A stretch of DNA of 64,000 nucleotides from Daphnia pulex (Eukaryota; Arthropoda; Branchiopoda; Diplostraca; Daphniidae): NCBI RefSeq assembly GCF_021134715.1, contig NC_060024.1:2790001-2854000 (forward strand). Direction: 5' to 3'. Under the pieces are notes generated by a model. That model saw only the letters and a program-made list of their open reading frames with translations, was not told the DNA's origin and ran no database searches. Shown here in pieces: positions 38,559 to 51,240 of the stretch. Within the stretch, counting starts at the first letter, position 1. Every line of letters starts with the position of its first letter. Made by a program: the position numbers and the translations under genes.

Positions 38559-40649
38559 TCTCGCCCCTCATTTTTGGAGGGAGTCAACTTCAAGGGATAG
38601 GAAAGGGTCTTAAAAAAATTCTTTTGAAATAAATAAATTTTTGAATTCATTAAGTAAGCGACGGCAAATCCTTTGGCGTAAAGAAAAGTATTTTAGCGCC
38701 ATTCTAAGTATTTTTTTTCGATTTTAGAAAAACCCGGTTTTAACACGGCGCTTATGGGGGAAAAAGGGGGTCATAATTGGTAAACGAGGGTGTAGAGACG
38801 TGGGGGTACATCCTACGACAATGTCAAGTGTGTATGATTTGTAGATCTTCTTTTCTTCTCTTCGGGAAAAAAATTCTATCTCTTGCCGATTGTTCAAAAG
38901 TTTTTTGAGTTGCAATGAGACACGTAGCGCCATAAGAAAGCACACAAAACGAGGGGGTGTTCTTAATAGCTTGGTGGGTACTGTATATAATAGTCGTCAT
39001 TCCGAGTTCACTTTTCAGGCATGAAATATTTTGAATTTGTTGGCAACAGCCATATCACTGTTAACAAAATAGTTAGGTTTTCAACGGTGAAAACCTTCTA
39101 TTTCATTACATTCGATTATAGTAAGTTTTAACCTTTGGTTTATTTTTCCGATTTGTCAGTTACTATTTTAACAAGTTATCACACCTACAACTATGAAAGG
39201 TTTTATAACTTGTGAAAAACAAAGGTTTTAAATTGTAAAAAACGAAGGTTTTTTCTTTGTGAAAAAATAAGGTTTAATTCACCATGCTATATGAAGTAAA
39301 AGATTGCAAGTTGCGATACGAATCTATATACTCTAGAGTCCTATTCCAATGCTTTAGCCACTACACCAACCAATTGATTTCAGAAAATGTCAGAAATTGA
39401 CAGCGTTCTCAAAAAAGGGAAATTTCCAAATGTGGTATAACTGGGGTTTTATGCCTAATAATCATGTCCGTTACATGACTTATGTTGCACATTAAGATAA
39501 AAAACTGTTTTTTTGAGGTTTTAAGCATATATTTTTGCCTGCTATATGACTATTATAAAGCCCCTTGGGCACCTTCGGGATATAAAGTTAGTTTAAGTTT
39601 AGTTGAATACGGTGTTAAGAACTTTAGGAAATGTTTAATTTGCAGAAAGTCCTGTAATGAAAGCATGGGCTGCTACAATTACGGCCTACATACTAGCTAT
39701 CCCTCTGTTGCCGAATGGATCCAGCCTTTCCCATTCCCTTTCTCTGACTCATCATAGCCAGAGGGCTGAAAGTAGTCTCAAAATGTTCCATTTTCGAAAG
39801 CTTTTTTACACCGTTTGAACTTACAATTCAGTCTATGTTACTATTGTTTACATAACAAGTGGTGCCATCTATGTTTGAAATGTCAAAAAAAGTACAAAAT
39901 GGCCGATTTTTTACTTTTTTAAATGCAAATAAAAGATAAGAAGGTGACATGTGTTCGTTGTTGTTGTTTAAAGCATAAAAACGATGCGATCCACCGTTAG
40001 TTACATTTTCCATAGTGTAAATATACCAGTAGTAGCTTGGAAATATGATTATTTCGTCATTACTGACCATTTTCATTTTCCACGATTCCTATTGGTTGAT
40101 AAAATTCCCAATAAAGCTTTTCAGGTCGACCGATGGAGGAGGAGCCTATGCTGCTATAAAGACTCTAAACCTTCGGTTATTATGTAAACTAAATCCCTCA
40201 GGGAAAATTTTTTTGGACCGATGTTATTTTTTTCAGAATTCAGTATTTATGTCTTTCTTAATGCATATTTTCAATTAACTAAACAAGAGTGGCTTCAAAT
40301 TATTGATAAAAAATTGAATTTGTTAAATTATCTTTTTTTATTCAGAAACAGAAACATTCGAAAAAAGAAGGTTTAATTATACAATGCAAAATAAGAAAGG
40401 GTTATACATGAAAATACCTTTGAAAACCATAGGTATTAACTTGCAAATTCCTATAAAATATCTAACCAAAATTTTGGTTCTAAAACTGAAGGTTAGAAAC
40501 CTTCGAGAATAGAATGTTTTAACTTTAAAAAAAAATCGAAAAAAGAATTGACTTAAAATACTTTTGAAAATCAAAGGTAGGCTATTAACTTGCAAATTCC
40601 TCTAAATGTGAAAAGTGCTGAAAAACGTTCGAAAATTAAACTTTCGATA
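38559..40649. other. AT-rich repeats with AAGGTTT-like motifs
   Basis: Irregular AAAGGTTTT/GAAGGTTTT units recur at about 39060-39270 and 40360-40640, continuing after 41640. The MITE at 40650-41629 therefore landed inside this block. ATTAACTTGCAAATTCCT occurs twice, about 145 bases apart. A minus-strand tRNA-like box pair lies at 39311-39373. Confidence 0.45.
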
Positions 40650-41629
40650 GGGAGAGCGGGGTCACTCTGGACCAAAAAGTTATTTTCCCCATATCTATTA
40701 AACTATAAATAATTAAAAAAAATAAACAGCATTGTTAAACGCCCCACAATCTATGTCCCGTAATTTTTTCATAAAGATCAGATCATTATTTTAGCTTTAA
40801 TCAAGCTTTGAAAAAAATGGGGAAAAAAAATATCAGGGGGGAAATTCGACAGAGGGGGGGGATAAAAGACATGGTTATAACTCTAATGCTATTGCAAAAC
40901 TATTGAATATGAAATTCTGAATAGTTACTTTGGTCATTAAAGTAATATAATATGTGAAAAAAAATAATAATGATAATATGTTATCAAAATTTGGTATTTA
41001 ATGCTTGGGGGGGGGGGTGGAATGGACAATGCAGCGCTGAAAATATAAAAAGAGGAGGGGCTTACAAAGTATCAAGTATTGAATCGTAATCGATTATAAG
41101 AGAACTCACAAATGAAGGTAAGATGGCGTTTGTTTACAAAATTATTTTGTTTGTTTAAAACAGTTATTGTTTAATATTTTTATAGTCTACTTCTCTTTGG
41201 CCTATACACCTTTAAGCTCCACCCAACAAATATCGTTTTCGTTCGATATTACCCCAAAAAAGATGTCCAGTATTACCCGCAGCAAAGTCATTTTTCTAAA
41301 TCATTATTAATTTTAAACGATTAACCGTAACAATACAATTTTAACACAGCATGAAAACAGAATGAATAAAGTATTTTATTCAACAATAAAATTTTTTTTA
41401 ACCGTAGAGGTTTTTTAGTGATACAAAAAACTGACAAACATAAAATTAGACCGCCGTTTTTTAAATATTACTACAACTCAAAAACTATTTGCATGATTTT
41501 ACTTTAAAAACTTATAACCTGTAGTTGTTATGAAATTCTTCATTTCACACTATTTTTTTTCCTCATCCCAACCGTCAGTTAATGAGCTTGTCCAACCTGG
41601 TACGTGTCCAGCGTAACCCCGCTATTCCC
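40650..41629. mobile_element. GGGGAGAGCGGGG-type MITE, uninterrupted copy
   Basis: Ends GGGAGAGCGGGGTCAC and the inverse GGGAATAGCGGGGTTAC with TA flanks. The body aligns with 35020-36805 throughout, including the poly-G run (about 41006-41016, shorter than at about 35596-35609) and GAATAAAGTATTTTATTCAAC. It serves as the empty-site reference for both nested insertions. Confidence 0.8.
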
Positions 41630-42796
41630 TACCTTCAGGGCTTCAGAATCAGAAAACTAACTTTTTGGTTCTAAAACTGTATGTTCGAAACCTTCGATTA
41701 TCAAAACCCTTTTTAACTGTGTAAACGGGCTGCATAATTCGTAACGGGTGTATTTTTCGACTCTCACATATTTATGATGCCTGTCATGGACGAATTGCTC
41801 GCCCCGGCCCACTTTATTACGCAGTTAGCCAGAAAATACAGTCAAGCAGTTAGTTATGCAATATAGCCACTGCTAATGAAGCTAATGGTATTTTTTTGCA
41901 TTCAATAAAACAAGCAACTCAGAATTCAAATTTTCCAAAATTTAATATTCATTCTTGATATTGCAATATGTAAAGCTTATCGTTCTTAAATGTAATTCAA
42001 TAAAAAAAGAAGCGAAAAAACAAATTCTGTTTTGGATCTCGGATTAATGTTACATTTCGGTGCGTTTTTGGCATTTTACTAGTAATGAAAAACTTTTCGG
42101 AAATTTCCGACCTTGCACTTACACCATGAGAAACATTAGTTCGTAGTTTTATTTTTCTTTTCATTTCCTAGTACATTTTTCAAGGACTTCCGCGTAGGCA
42201 TTAACTGCGATGCGCGGTTTTCCCCAGCATCAACTGTGAGGTTCGCTTTTCCCCAGATTTTCATGCCCCCCCCCTCGATTTTCATGTTCTAAGTTTTTAG
42301 TCTCTTTCTTTACGTACATGACTACGGTCACATTTAACTTGATAATACAAAGTTAGAATTAAATACAAGAAAGTATTCTCATCTATTTCTTAAACTTGTG
42401 TTGCACAGTAAATACATCCATGTCAACATTTTCAGTCTACATATTCTGATAAATGTAAAGCTTAAGAGATTTTACAGAAAAAAGGAAACATTATTTTTGT
42501 AATGGTAACGTATAGTATAGGAAAGAAGGCGGCAGGTACATAGAATTAAGAGGTGGAGAAATGTAAAAAGGTATCAAGCTTGGAGGAGGGGGGGGGGCTG
42601 GCAAACATGGCTGTTTTGATTTTCTCGTCTGATCGTCCGATCATATAACATGACAGGTTCATCATAGTTTTGTGATTGCATTTATATCATTTGATATAGC
42701 GTGTTGCTGCATCCAAGATTATTTTAAAATAGGATTTCTACCTGGAAGTCTATTTTCTAACCGACGTATTCAAAAATTCTTAAACCGAAAAGAATA
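41630..42796. other. AT-rich gap, nothing recognised
   Basis: No open frame or repeat boundary that I can support. A poly-G run lies near 42585-42597. Confidence 0.5.
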
Positions 42797-43576
42797 GGGG
42801 AGACCGGGGCTAGTAGGCCTATTTTTCACACACCCGGGTCTGCGTAATATTCATCGGAATGGTAACATTTTTTAAAATTAAAGCTTATTATCTTAGCTAA
42901 AATTTATCGTATAAAACTACGTTAAAGTGATAAATATATAACAATATTGAGTGGTTTATCACTTCGCTTTTAGGGAAAATCGCCATCACTACCACGGGCA
43001 AGTTGGTATTATTTATATATGTGACGAGATTCGTATATATAAGTAAAATAGTTATAAACCTTCAAATTAAAAACCAAAATTCAAAAAATATAACCAAGAT
43101 AATAAGCTTTATGTGTGCAAAAGATCATAAACACTAGTGAATTAGCTAATAGGGTAGGGGAGAGTGGGGCAGTTTGAGTAGTGTGTAAGTTTGCTTTATC
43201 GATTTTTAGATGTTTTAATGACATCAAAAAGTCGGAAAAATTCATGCTTATCCAACCCAAAAATCTCCATCCTTAAAAAAAAATCATAAACAAACGATCC
43301 ACGACTCAAGTACACCAAAATCCCGGAGCGGCTTTCCAGATCTAAATCCGGAGGAGGCCTTAAAAATGTACAAAAATATAGTCATGTTCGTCTCTGCACG
43401 CCGGATTTACCTGCTTTTGCAGAAATACGAAATTCCCAGCCGTTTAGGAGTTATTTGACTGTAAAGTTTGGGTTTTTTTAATTTTGTCAGAAAGTGGGGG
43501 GACTTTCCTCCTGAAATTAGCTCAATTTCAATTTTCATTAAATACATCAGAACGCCAACTAGCTCCGGTCTCCCCC
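42797..43576. mobile_element. MITE with GGGGAGACCGGGGCTAGT ends
   Basis: The left end GGGGAGACCGGGGCTAGTAG and the inverse right end GGGGGAGACCGGAGCTAGTTG match over about 24 bases, flanked by TA. A second terminus, GGGGAGAGTGGGGCAGTTTG, begins inside it at 43157 and matches the left end of the element at 30379. A related element therefore seems to be inserted or recombined here. Confidence 0.65.
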
Positions 43577-43867
43577 TACTGTAGTACTTTAGACCGGGCT
43601 AACGTCTGAAGTTGCCAGTTTTATTTAAGAGAAAAGTTTTCTAACGAAAGTCTCTTTGTATAAACTCAGAACCACAATGTAGACTTTGAGACCAAATTAT
43701 CAATAACGAGAGCCATCAACACTTACATGGAGGATGAATTGTGAAATATTCGCTGCAAGCTGAGCACGACAGCTTCGTCTGTTGCTGGCTTGATCGTTCG
43801 AATAAATAACAAAAATTGTATTCCTTCTGTGCTGTTCTGTAGCGATTAGTCGCCACTTCAAACTTGA

Positions 43868-44078
43868 TTCGCTTTATTGGTAAATAAATTGCCTCGTAAA
43901 TTGATTGGTGGTCCGTCAAGTTTACTCAAATAATGTGACTAATTTGGCCATATTTTTGTTCAAGGCTTGATCTCGGAGCTCAATGAACAGATGATATGTG
44001 ATATCGAACTTCAAGTAAGGGCAACATGCCGCCTGGAGTGTATAGTTTTGATTTTAGAAGCTCCAGAGCGATTTCGGC
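43868..44078 (+). repeat. dispersed repeat, copy 2 (pair with 24797-25027)
   Basis: Same orientation as copy 1 and slightly shorter. The segment ATATCGAACTTCAAG is followed by TAAGGG here, where copy 1 has an inserted CAA. Function unknown. Confidence 0.75.
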
Positions 44079-44369
44079 AGAGACCAGACGAAGTTTACGA
44101 CGCCATGGCGGATTGGTGATTTCAACGTTACTATGCATTTCCCATTGAACAAGCAGAATGATTCAACCCATCAACAAAAACACAATGCCTTCGTTTGTTA
44201 TCCCCCAGAAGAGTCATCCTGCTGATTGAAACGTTGATGATAGCCGAACCCAATCAGACTATTTAGCATATATATTGTTAATGTTAACAGTAGGCCTATA
44301 TGTTTTTAATTATTAGGCCCTCGATAAGGCCTAGATTTTGGGTTAACGCGATGTTGTTCATTAAAATAG

Positions 44370-44580
44370 CCTCGGGTTTCGGGTATCCTACTCGAAGAAG
44401 GGTAAAATGTATGCCGAATTTCCCGGAATTAGGCCTACCCACTGGAACGGTTCGATTATGAGTGATCGAACCACAACCACTCGAGCTTCGAGCTATTATC
44501 ACTCAAATTTGAGTGGTGACGCATTTCGCACCGAGCTTCGGTTCACTTCGAGTACCTTAAAAGAATGAGAGTGCACAAAA
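44370..44580 (+). repeat. CTCGAG-rich dispersed repeat, copy 1
   Basis: Matches 60440-60650 in reverse orientation over about 210 bases. Shared blocks include CTCGAGCTTCGAGCTATTAT, GGTGACGCATTTCGCACCGA and GGTTCACTTCGAGTACCTT. It is internally palindromic around TCGAGCTTCGAGC. Confidence 0.75.
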
Positions 44581-45303
44581 ATCATCCCTCCCTTAGATTT
44601 CCCCTGTCCCTTAGATTTTAGTCTGGAGTTTTACTCTAGTTAATAATGCTAAAACTCTGTTGCGACAGTGAAATAGGGAATTGAACAGGGAATTTTTTAA
44701 ATGTATTTAATTTATTTTTTTGAATTCCCATTTATTTATTAAAAATGAATTAAACGCGTTGTTTACGTTTTTTGAGGGAAGAACGGGGAGAAGAGGGAGA
44801 ATGGGATGGATTTTTTTCGTACACCCTCCTCCAATTCGTCCCATTCTTCCTAAAAAAAGAAACAGGTTTCTATTTCAAATTCAAAAACATGTTCCTTATA
44901 CACGGATCCTTTTATTAATCTGAAAGGAAATATAAATTAAGGGCAAGAAGCTCAACAGCAATAACGTAGTCATAACATTTTAATTGAATAGCACTGGAAG
45001 CAATTTATTGGGCTTAGGCCAGCTATAGGCCTACTGGGCCGTGCCAGGTCGACATACTATACTGACGTCTCTCCATACACAGTTCTATAGGCCAGTCAAA
45101 TGTTGCATTTACTATATTCCGAGCTATATTCGTGGATATATAAGATAGGTTGACCCTCTCTTCACTTCCAGTCCTATTTCTCAAGCTATTGTCTAGCCTA
45201 CTGCTGTTCTTAACTGCAAAGGGATATGCTCTGAAAAACAGCAACAAATGCAATGAAACAAAGAACGATATTCATGTTAACCATCGTTCTTTTAACAGCT
45301 GCA
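44581..45303. other. repeat-derived gap
   Basis: At about 44779-44850 lies a segment GAACGGGGAGAAGAGGGAGA identical in part to the arm of the hairpin at 35283-35510, with a poorly preserved opposite arm. Nothing else recognised. Confidence 0.4.
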
Positions 45304-46049
45304 GGGGAGAGTAGTAAAGGTTTAGGGTAAAATTCTTTTATCTTGAACGTATTTTTTGAAAATTTTATTTGTTACAATTCCAGCGTTATTGAAGTTATAA
45401 AACGAAAACAAAAATGACGCAACATACCCCTACAACGGGGCCCTTTGTCTTTCCCTGTAATTCTAATGGGAGAACAGTCGATAATACTTGGGTTGATTTT
45501 AAACCTCGATTTTGATAAAATAAATCATAATAACAACGATTTATTTTTTTCAGGGTGGTTTTTATATAACTCCCTTGGTTAATTTTTAATATCCATAAGT
45601 AATTTGAGCTAATTCAAAATTCAGTTATTCTCAGCAATGGTAATTTTCCATAAGCCAACTAGCCCTACGGTGAAAGTCAGAAATAGCCCCAAAAAGGGGC
45701 GTCTACACAAATTATATCCTAAGCCACTATAATTTAGTTCTGTTTACGCCTTTACATATAGTCGATAGAAGATAAAATTCTCTATTTCACTAGTATTTTC
45801 AAATATTTCTATCGTTATTCCAAAAGAAATATGAAAAAGCTTTTCGAAAAATCTTACATAAGAAAAGTCAAAAAGGGTTTTTACTTTATATCTTCAGAAC
45901 GGCTAGTCACATTTTCTTGAAATTTCCAATATTAGTGCGCATGATAATGATGCACACATGGTTAAAAGCTCAATTTTTTAAATTAAATACAAAGCTCAAT
46001 AATTAAAAAAGAGCGACCTGCCCCCAGGCCTTTTAGCCCCACTCTCCCC
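45304..46049. mobile_element. possible MITE with GGGGAGAGT ends
   Basis: Starts GGGGAGAGTAG and ends in the inverse of GGGGAGAGTGGGG. Only about 9 terminal bases match, and the left flank is CA rather than TA, so it may be degraded. Confidence 0.4.
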
Positions 46050-49000
46050 TACTATTCAACCTGGTGTCGTTTAAGTCGTCGCCGACCGCAAATTTTATCA
46101 TCATGGCACCGATATATCATTACCGAAATTCTACAATTTATCGACAGGAGGGGATCTCTCCGACTTCGAATGCCGCAAGACGCATTCAATTCGATTTTAT
46201 TGCGCGTTTAATTGACGCCAATATCCTAAACTATCCATTGTATCATTTTAAGATCCTCGTTCGTCATTTTGTTCATTTTTGGCAACTCCCAGAATCTTCG
46301 TACACCCTGGCCCGCCCTGGCCAGAATCTCCCTATCACTCATCTCATAGAATCTTGTAGAAAAGAAGAAACTTTCGGAATCTCTAGAATCTCTCTAGAAT
46401 CCCGAATCTTCGTACACCCAAATTTGAGTTGCCAACCCCTCGATTTTGTTCTTAACTGAAAAGTCAATCGAGATTTTGAGTTTTGTCATTTTTTTTTAGA
46501 AAAGATGAACTTAACAATTTTCAATAAAATGGTTTCAAAATCATAATCCATATTTTTTTAAATATTTATGTACACTTATAAGAATAATGTATTTTATATA
46601 ATATAGAATTGAAAAGTGATTCACAACATAGGCTACGACGGGCTACGAACAAAACCAAACTAAACATTTCCTAAGTAGTTTCCCTCCGGGGTTTTGAGGG
46701 TGCAACTAAAATGAGGGAGGGTGCCTACTGCCATCTGACTGCCATAGTAGAAGAGGGGATGGTATGTTCACCTACTAGAAATTTCCCATAAGGCTAGATC
46801 CCAGGTTGCTTCAACACAGTCTCAGGGACTCGAGTCCAACCTCGGACCTTTCATCTTGCTAAAGTTAGGCCCAAGGTTGGACTCGAGTCTTCACAACGTT
46901 TTATCGTTGGATGACCGCTAGGGAGGGGGGGAGGGGCGTCAGAAAAGCCGTCAAGAAATTTTCAAGCCATAATCGTGACATTTATTATTGTTTTTAAACG
47001 TTTAATCGAAATTCCAGGGATGTAATTGATCAATGTTAATGATATATTTTGTGGGTAGAATTTTATGGGCTTCAAGCTGGTGATTTTTCATTTGCTTTCC
47101 CTTTCATGTGAAATTTCTAATTAATTCTATTCTAAATTAATAAAGTCGTTTGGAACTACCGTTTAGTACCACCCGATTTCTTATTGTTATTTTTCATGGT
47201 TTTTTTTTAAATTAAACAATAAAATCTCTATTAAAATCAATCTCATCTTCACTGAAATTTATAAAAAATACTTTTATTTAGTGGCAGCCATATCCATCAC
47301 CTTAAACGTGCATATCCATCACCATAGAAATGCAGCCCTGCGCCTTTTCCCTTTTTGTTTAGTTTATTGTGCCAGCCTTCAGCATCATTATTGTTCCGAA
47401 TTATTTGAAAGAATACGGACCATGCTTCTGGTGACCAGATACCTGGCTGCATCCAGTTATGTAGTTAAAGAATTTGTCCAGCAAACGAATTTTGAGGTTT
47501 GCGGCCTTTTTCTTCAACTTTAAGAATACTTTTCTTATTTTGGTTGATGGAAGAAGGTGAAGGGACACGGCACGTTTGCACAAAACTTTAACTCTTGAAT
47601 TGGAGTTATAATTTTTTGGCCGAATTACATATTTTTTTGTTTTGGCCGAATCATACAAAAAAATACCGTGGCCGAATAAATAAAATACAAAAGTTTTTAG
47701 CCTAATGCGATTTTATTTCATTGTTTGATTCGGCCTTTGGCCAAATACAACATAAAAAAATGTAGAATTCGGCCAACGGCCGAATCATATAAAAATAATT
47801 ACATGATTCGGCTAAAATTATTGGCCGAATCGTACGGATACCATTGTGAAGGAGGCACGTGAATTATAAAGAGAAAAGGTTCCTATTGCTTGGCGATTAC
47901 CTTAATAATCAAATTTTATGGGTTTGCAATTTTACTGGTCTTATATGTTCATTGTCTTTTAAATGATTAAACATTATTTAGAGTATTTCCTGCAATGATA
48001 TTAGCTGATAAATGTACGGCTAGGGTTTATGATGTGATTGTGCACCGGCATATGCAGGTGGGAATATTGAATACAAAATTAAAAGACTTCGTACCTTATG
48101 ATTTTTCTCTTTTGACATTTATTTTATTGTAAGGCATTTAAAGCTCTCTTAGGAGTGAGTACAAATAGTCTACATGTATTTTTTCAATGCACGGCACTCG
48201 TCGATATTCAATTTATTTCTGATTGCTACACCAGTGGACATTTTTTCTCCGGTAGGACGTCTCCGTCACAGAAGTTTTTCCAGGTGTCTCTGACGAACAC
48301 TGTCAACAAGTATTTTAAAATGAAAACATGATTTAAATGTTTCGGAAAATGTCTTGCTTACCAATAATGTCGTTGATGTCATATTCTGGGAGACCAGGTT
48401 TGTTTGGCTCATTGATTGAAGCATCATTCTTTGATTTTTTATTGCATCCGCCTGACAAGGACCGACTTCCCAAAACGTCTTAGAGTAGGAGAGAGGGAAG
48501 CTAGTTGTCAGGTGCATTTTTCCTGAATTTTATTTTTATTTTTTGAGTACACTACTGATAAAATGAATGAATGAATCAGATTCAGATTTCAATTCTCTAT
48601 GAATTGATCGTATTTGTTTACAATGTTCATTTACACGAAAATGTGAAATTGAGAAAAACTGCAAAAAAAAGTCTGTCAACTTGCCCCACCTACGGGGTAA
48701 GTTGGCTGCTGACGATTCTGCATTGCTCCAAAATTTCTTGGTCGAATTTTGAAAACTTGAAACTCAGCATCTGGTGAGATATCTGTATGATGCCCCTCAA
48801 AATTTTCGACAACTAACCCCACAGGGTGCTTTTCGAACAAATAAATTGATAACTAAATAACTTTTAAATGTAGAAATGTCGGGTTTATTTTAAAAATAAG
48901 ACAAACATTAATTATTTTTTGCTAATGGGTTTTCTGACCCTCTTAGAGTTTTATACTATGAGAAAAATAAAAAGTGCTGAGAAGCCCAAAAAAAACTTTT

Positions 49001-49374
49001 TGCCGTTTTTTTTATTTTTGCTTTGACTCCTGTTAGGGAAGTCGTATACTTTTGAAATTTTGAATGACAAAGCTGGGCGTTGTCTTTCCTATTTGGTGTA
49101 AAAGGCTTGATTTGTTTTGGTCTGTAAGGGGTCTTACTAGCAAAATGCCAACTTACCCCAACTTCCAACTAGCCCCCCTCTCCCCTATATGGATTCCAAG
49201 AGTTTGATCATTAAATTAAAATTTTCTTTCTATTCCATGCAAACCAATAATTTATCAATTTCTGATCTTTCGAATCTTATATGTAAACCTGCTACTAAAG
49301 GAACCTGAAATATAAATTGAGTAAAATTGGTAAAAGTAATGGGAAATTATTGTTACGATAGATTTTACTTATTA
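46050..49374. other. AT-rich gap with short-motif repeats
   Basis: AGAATCTTCGTACACCC is repeated at about 46291 and 46396. Many GGCCGAAT/ATTCGGCC words in both orientations crowd 47615-47842. A lone GGGGAGA-type right end lies at about 49176-49185. A 131-codon open frame at 46064-46459 spans the short repeats and is not believed. No gene supported. Confidence 0.45.
47615..47842. repeat. cluster of inverted and direct GGCCGAATC words
   Basis: At least nine copies of GGCCGAAT or its complement occur within about 230 bases, including the palindrome ATTCGGCCAACGGCCGAAT. Several hairpins are possible. No family assigned. Confidence 0.65.
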
Positions 49375-49939
49375 TTACATGACTTGCAGTTGCAGCTCGT
49401 TACCCGTAATTTTTCTTTTCCCGTTGCTACTTTTACTACTAACATTTTGCTTCAATTCTTGTTTCAAATCATTCATCTCTTTATTCAATTCTTGGATTAT
49501 AGTGTACAATAATTCATTTTCAATCTCAAATTTGTTGTTCCGTTTGGTAAATGACTCAATCTAATGGTATAGAAACACTCTTTAACACATCGATGATTGT
49601 TATTTTGGTTTATAAAATTTTTATGATGATTAACATTCTGGTTCTGGGATGATGATGAATCACTTTCTGGTTGGCCTCTGTTGCAGCTGTTAGAAGGTGG
49701 ATCGACTCCATATTGATGTTCAATATTGTCATCGTCTTATGTGAAGATAACATTATAGGCAACATTAGATTTAAAAACCATACTTATAACTTGATTTTCT
49801 TTGAATTACCTGCTTCCTGAAACATGTCAGGTGACATTTGCACCTCATATCCATCCCTAACTTTACTGGGCACTAATGTAATTCTTGTATTGTGTTGTCT
49901 TTCACAGCCGTCTTTTAAAACTATCTCAACTATTGCCAT
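49375..49939 (-). CDS. small three-exon gene, function unknown, C-terminal coiled coil
   Basis: Exons on the minus strand 49939-49810, 49735-49635 and 49560-49375 join in frame (phases 1 and 0) to give 138 residues. Exon 1 begins MAIVEIVLKDGCERQHNTRI, mixed strand and helix in pattern. Exon 2 is acidic and Ser/Asn rich. Exon 3 (about residues 78-138) is strongly heptad-like, with ELNKEMNDLKQELKQN, followed by basic GKRKITG. The first donor is GTAATT and the second GTTAAT, somewhat weak, and both introns are 74 nt. Coding evidence is the open frame across predicted splice sites and the protein-like composition. I recognise no family. The end is uncertain: an alternative donor near 49395 could join to an acceptor (TTTCAG) at about 49305. 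It sits among repeats, so it may be a captured or decayed gene. Confidence 0.45.
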
Positions 49940-50954
49940 TCGTTATTTGTGAGTGTAATTGTTGGATTAATTTGTTTTAATTGCTTATCAATTGAAACGT
50001 CTGATTTCTCACGAACTAAATTACATCGGGAAATGTTATGGAAATGGAATTCAATTCAAAATGAAAAATCGAAAGAAGATGTCTGCTGAAAATGACAAAC
50101 AATGTTGCCTAACTGCTAAGTAATTTGCAGTATTTGGTAAATAATTGAAAAAAAATGTGACTTAACTCTTAAATATAGAAAATTTTACGTCAGTCGATAG
50201 CTCCCTGTAAAAGCAATCTATTTCTAAGAAATTTGAATCCCTATCACTCCAAACAATATGAAATATAAAAGCGAATGGGTAAACGCTAGCTAGTTAATAA
50301 TTTACTGCTATTCTTCAAAATGTAATATTAATTTGCGACCGAACTATATTTCTGAATTAATCAAACTTTACGGCAATCGCTAGCACTTGGTGACAGCTAT
50401 CCATTTCCTCATAATTCAAATAGAAAAAGAAAAAAGTCGCAGATCCCAGATCTCAGATTTTGCTTTCCGGATCCGTAGTCGACCCAATCAACAAAGCAAA
50501 CCAAAAACTGTTGCTCCCGAATTTTTTCCTTTTAGTAGTTTTCAAATGAATTTTACAGAAAAGATAGCTTTCATCGAGAGCTAGCGATTGGCACAAATTT
50601 GTATGAATTCAGAGTTATAGTCTAGTCGCCAATTAATATTACATTTTGAAATGGAACAGTTAATTACTAACTAATTCGCTGCTTGGCCTGCTTCATCTTT
50701 TTCTCATTTTTCCGAACTGAGAACACTTCGCGACAGGGGTTTCAAAATTAAAGCTAAACGAAATCTTTCCGAACAATCAAAGGGTATACCGGCACGACTC
50801 ATGTGCTTGATGTGTTTGCTCTTGGACCCTGAGTAGCAAAAACCTGCTCTTGTTCCTCACGAGGAGCTGCACCAGGTATCCAGTGTCCAAAATGCAATAC
50901 TTAACAGCGTAAATTTAGATAATAGACAGAAATACTAAAAACTCATTGTATTTT
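49940..50954. other. gap upstream of the small gene
   Basis: AT-rich, no second gene seen. GAAAATTAAAGC-like words only. It must contain the promoter of the 49939 gene if that gene is real. Confidence 0.4.
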
Positions 50955-51019
50955 CGGTAAAAGTCTATTTTATCCGACCTAATTCACTTTACTTTACTTA
51001 TGTAATTTACTTTACTTTA

Positions 51020-51240
51020 TTTAATTCTAGTTAAGTAACTAAGCGGGAATGAGCCCGAGCGAAGCGAGGAAAAAAAGGGGTTTTGGGTGGGTAAAGTAAA
51101 GTATAATAAAGCAAAATATTTTTGTAAACGAAGAACATAGCTACTATACTTTATTTTGCATTGCTTTACCCACACAAAAACCTTGTATTTCTTCACTAAG
51201 CTCGGGCTCGTTCCCGCTTGGTTACTTAACTATAATTAAA
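51020..51240. repeat. inverted repeat inside the AT-rich element
   Basis: The left arm AGTTAAGTAACTAAGCGGGA with GAGCCCGAGC recurs inverted near 51200-51235. Further matched words GGGTAAAGTAAAGTAT lie closer to the centre. Confidence 0.7.

Noticed and set aside
46064..46459. 131-codon open frame
   Set aside because: Spans short direct repeats (AGAATCTTCGTACACCC) and has no recognised domain or splice context.
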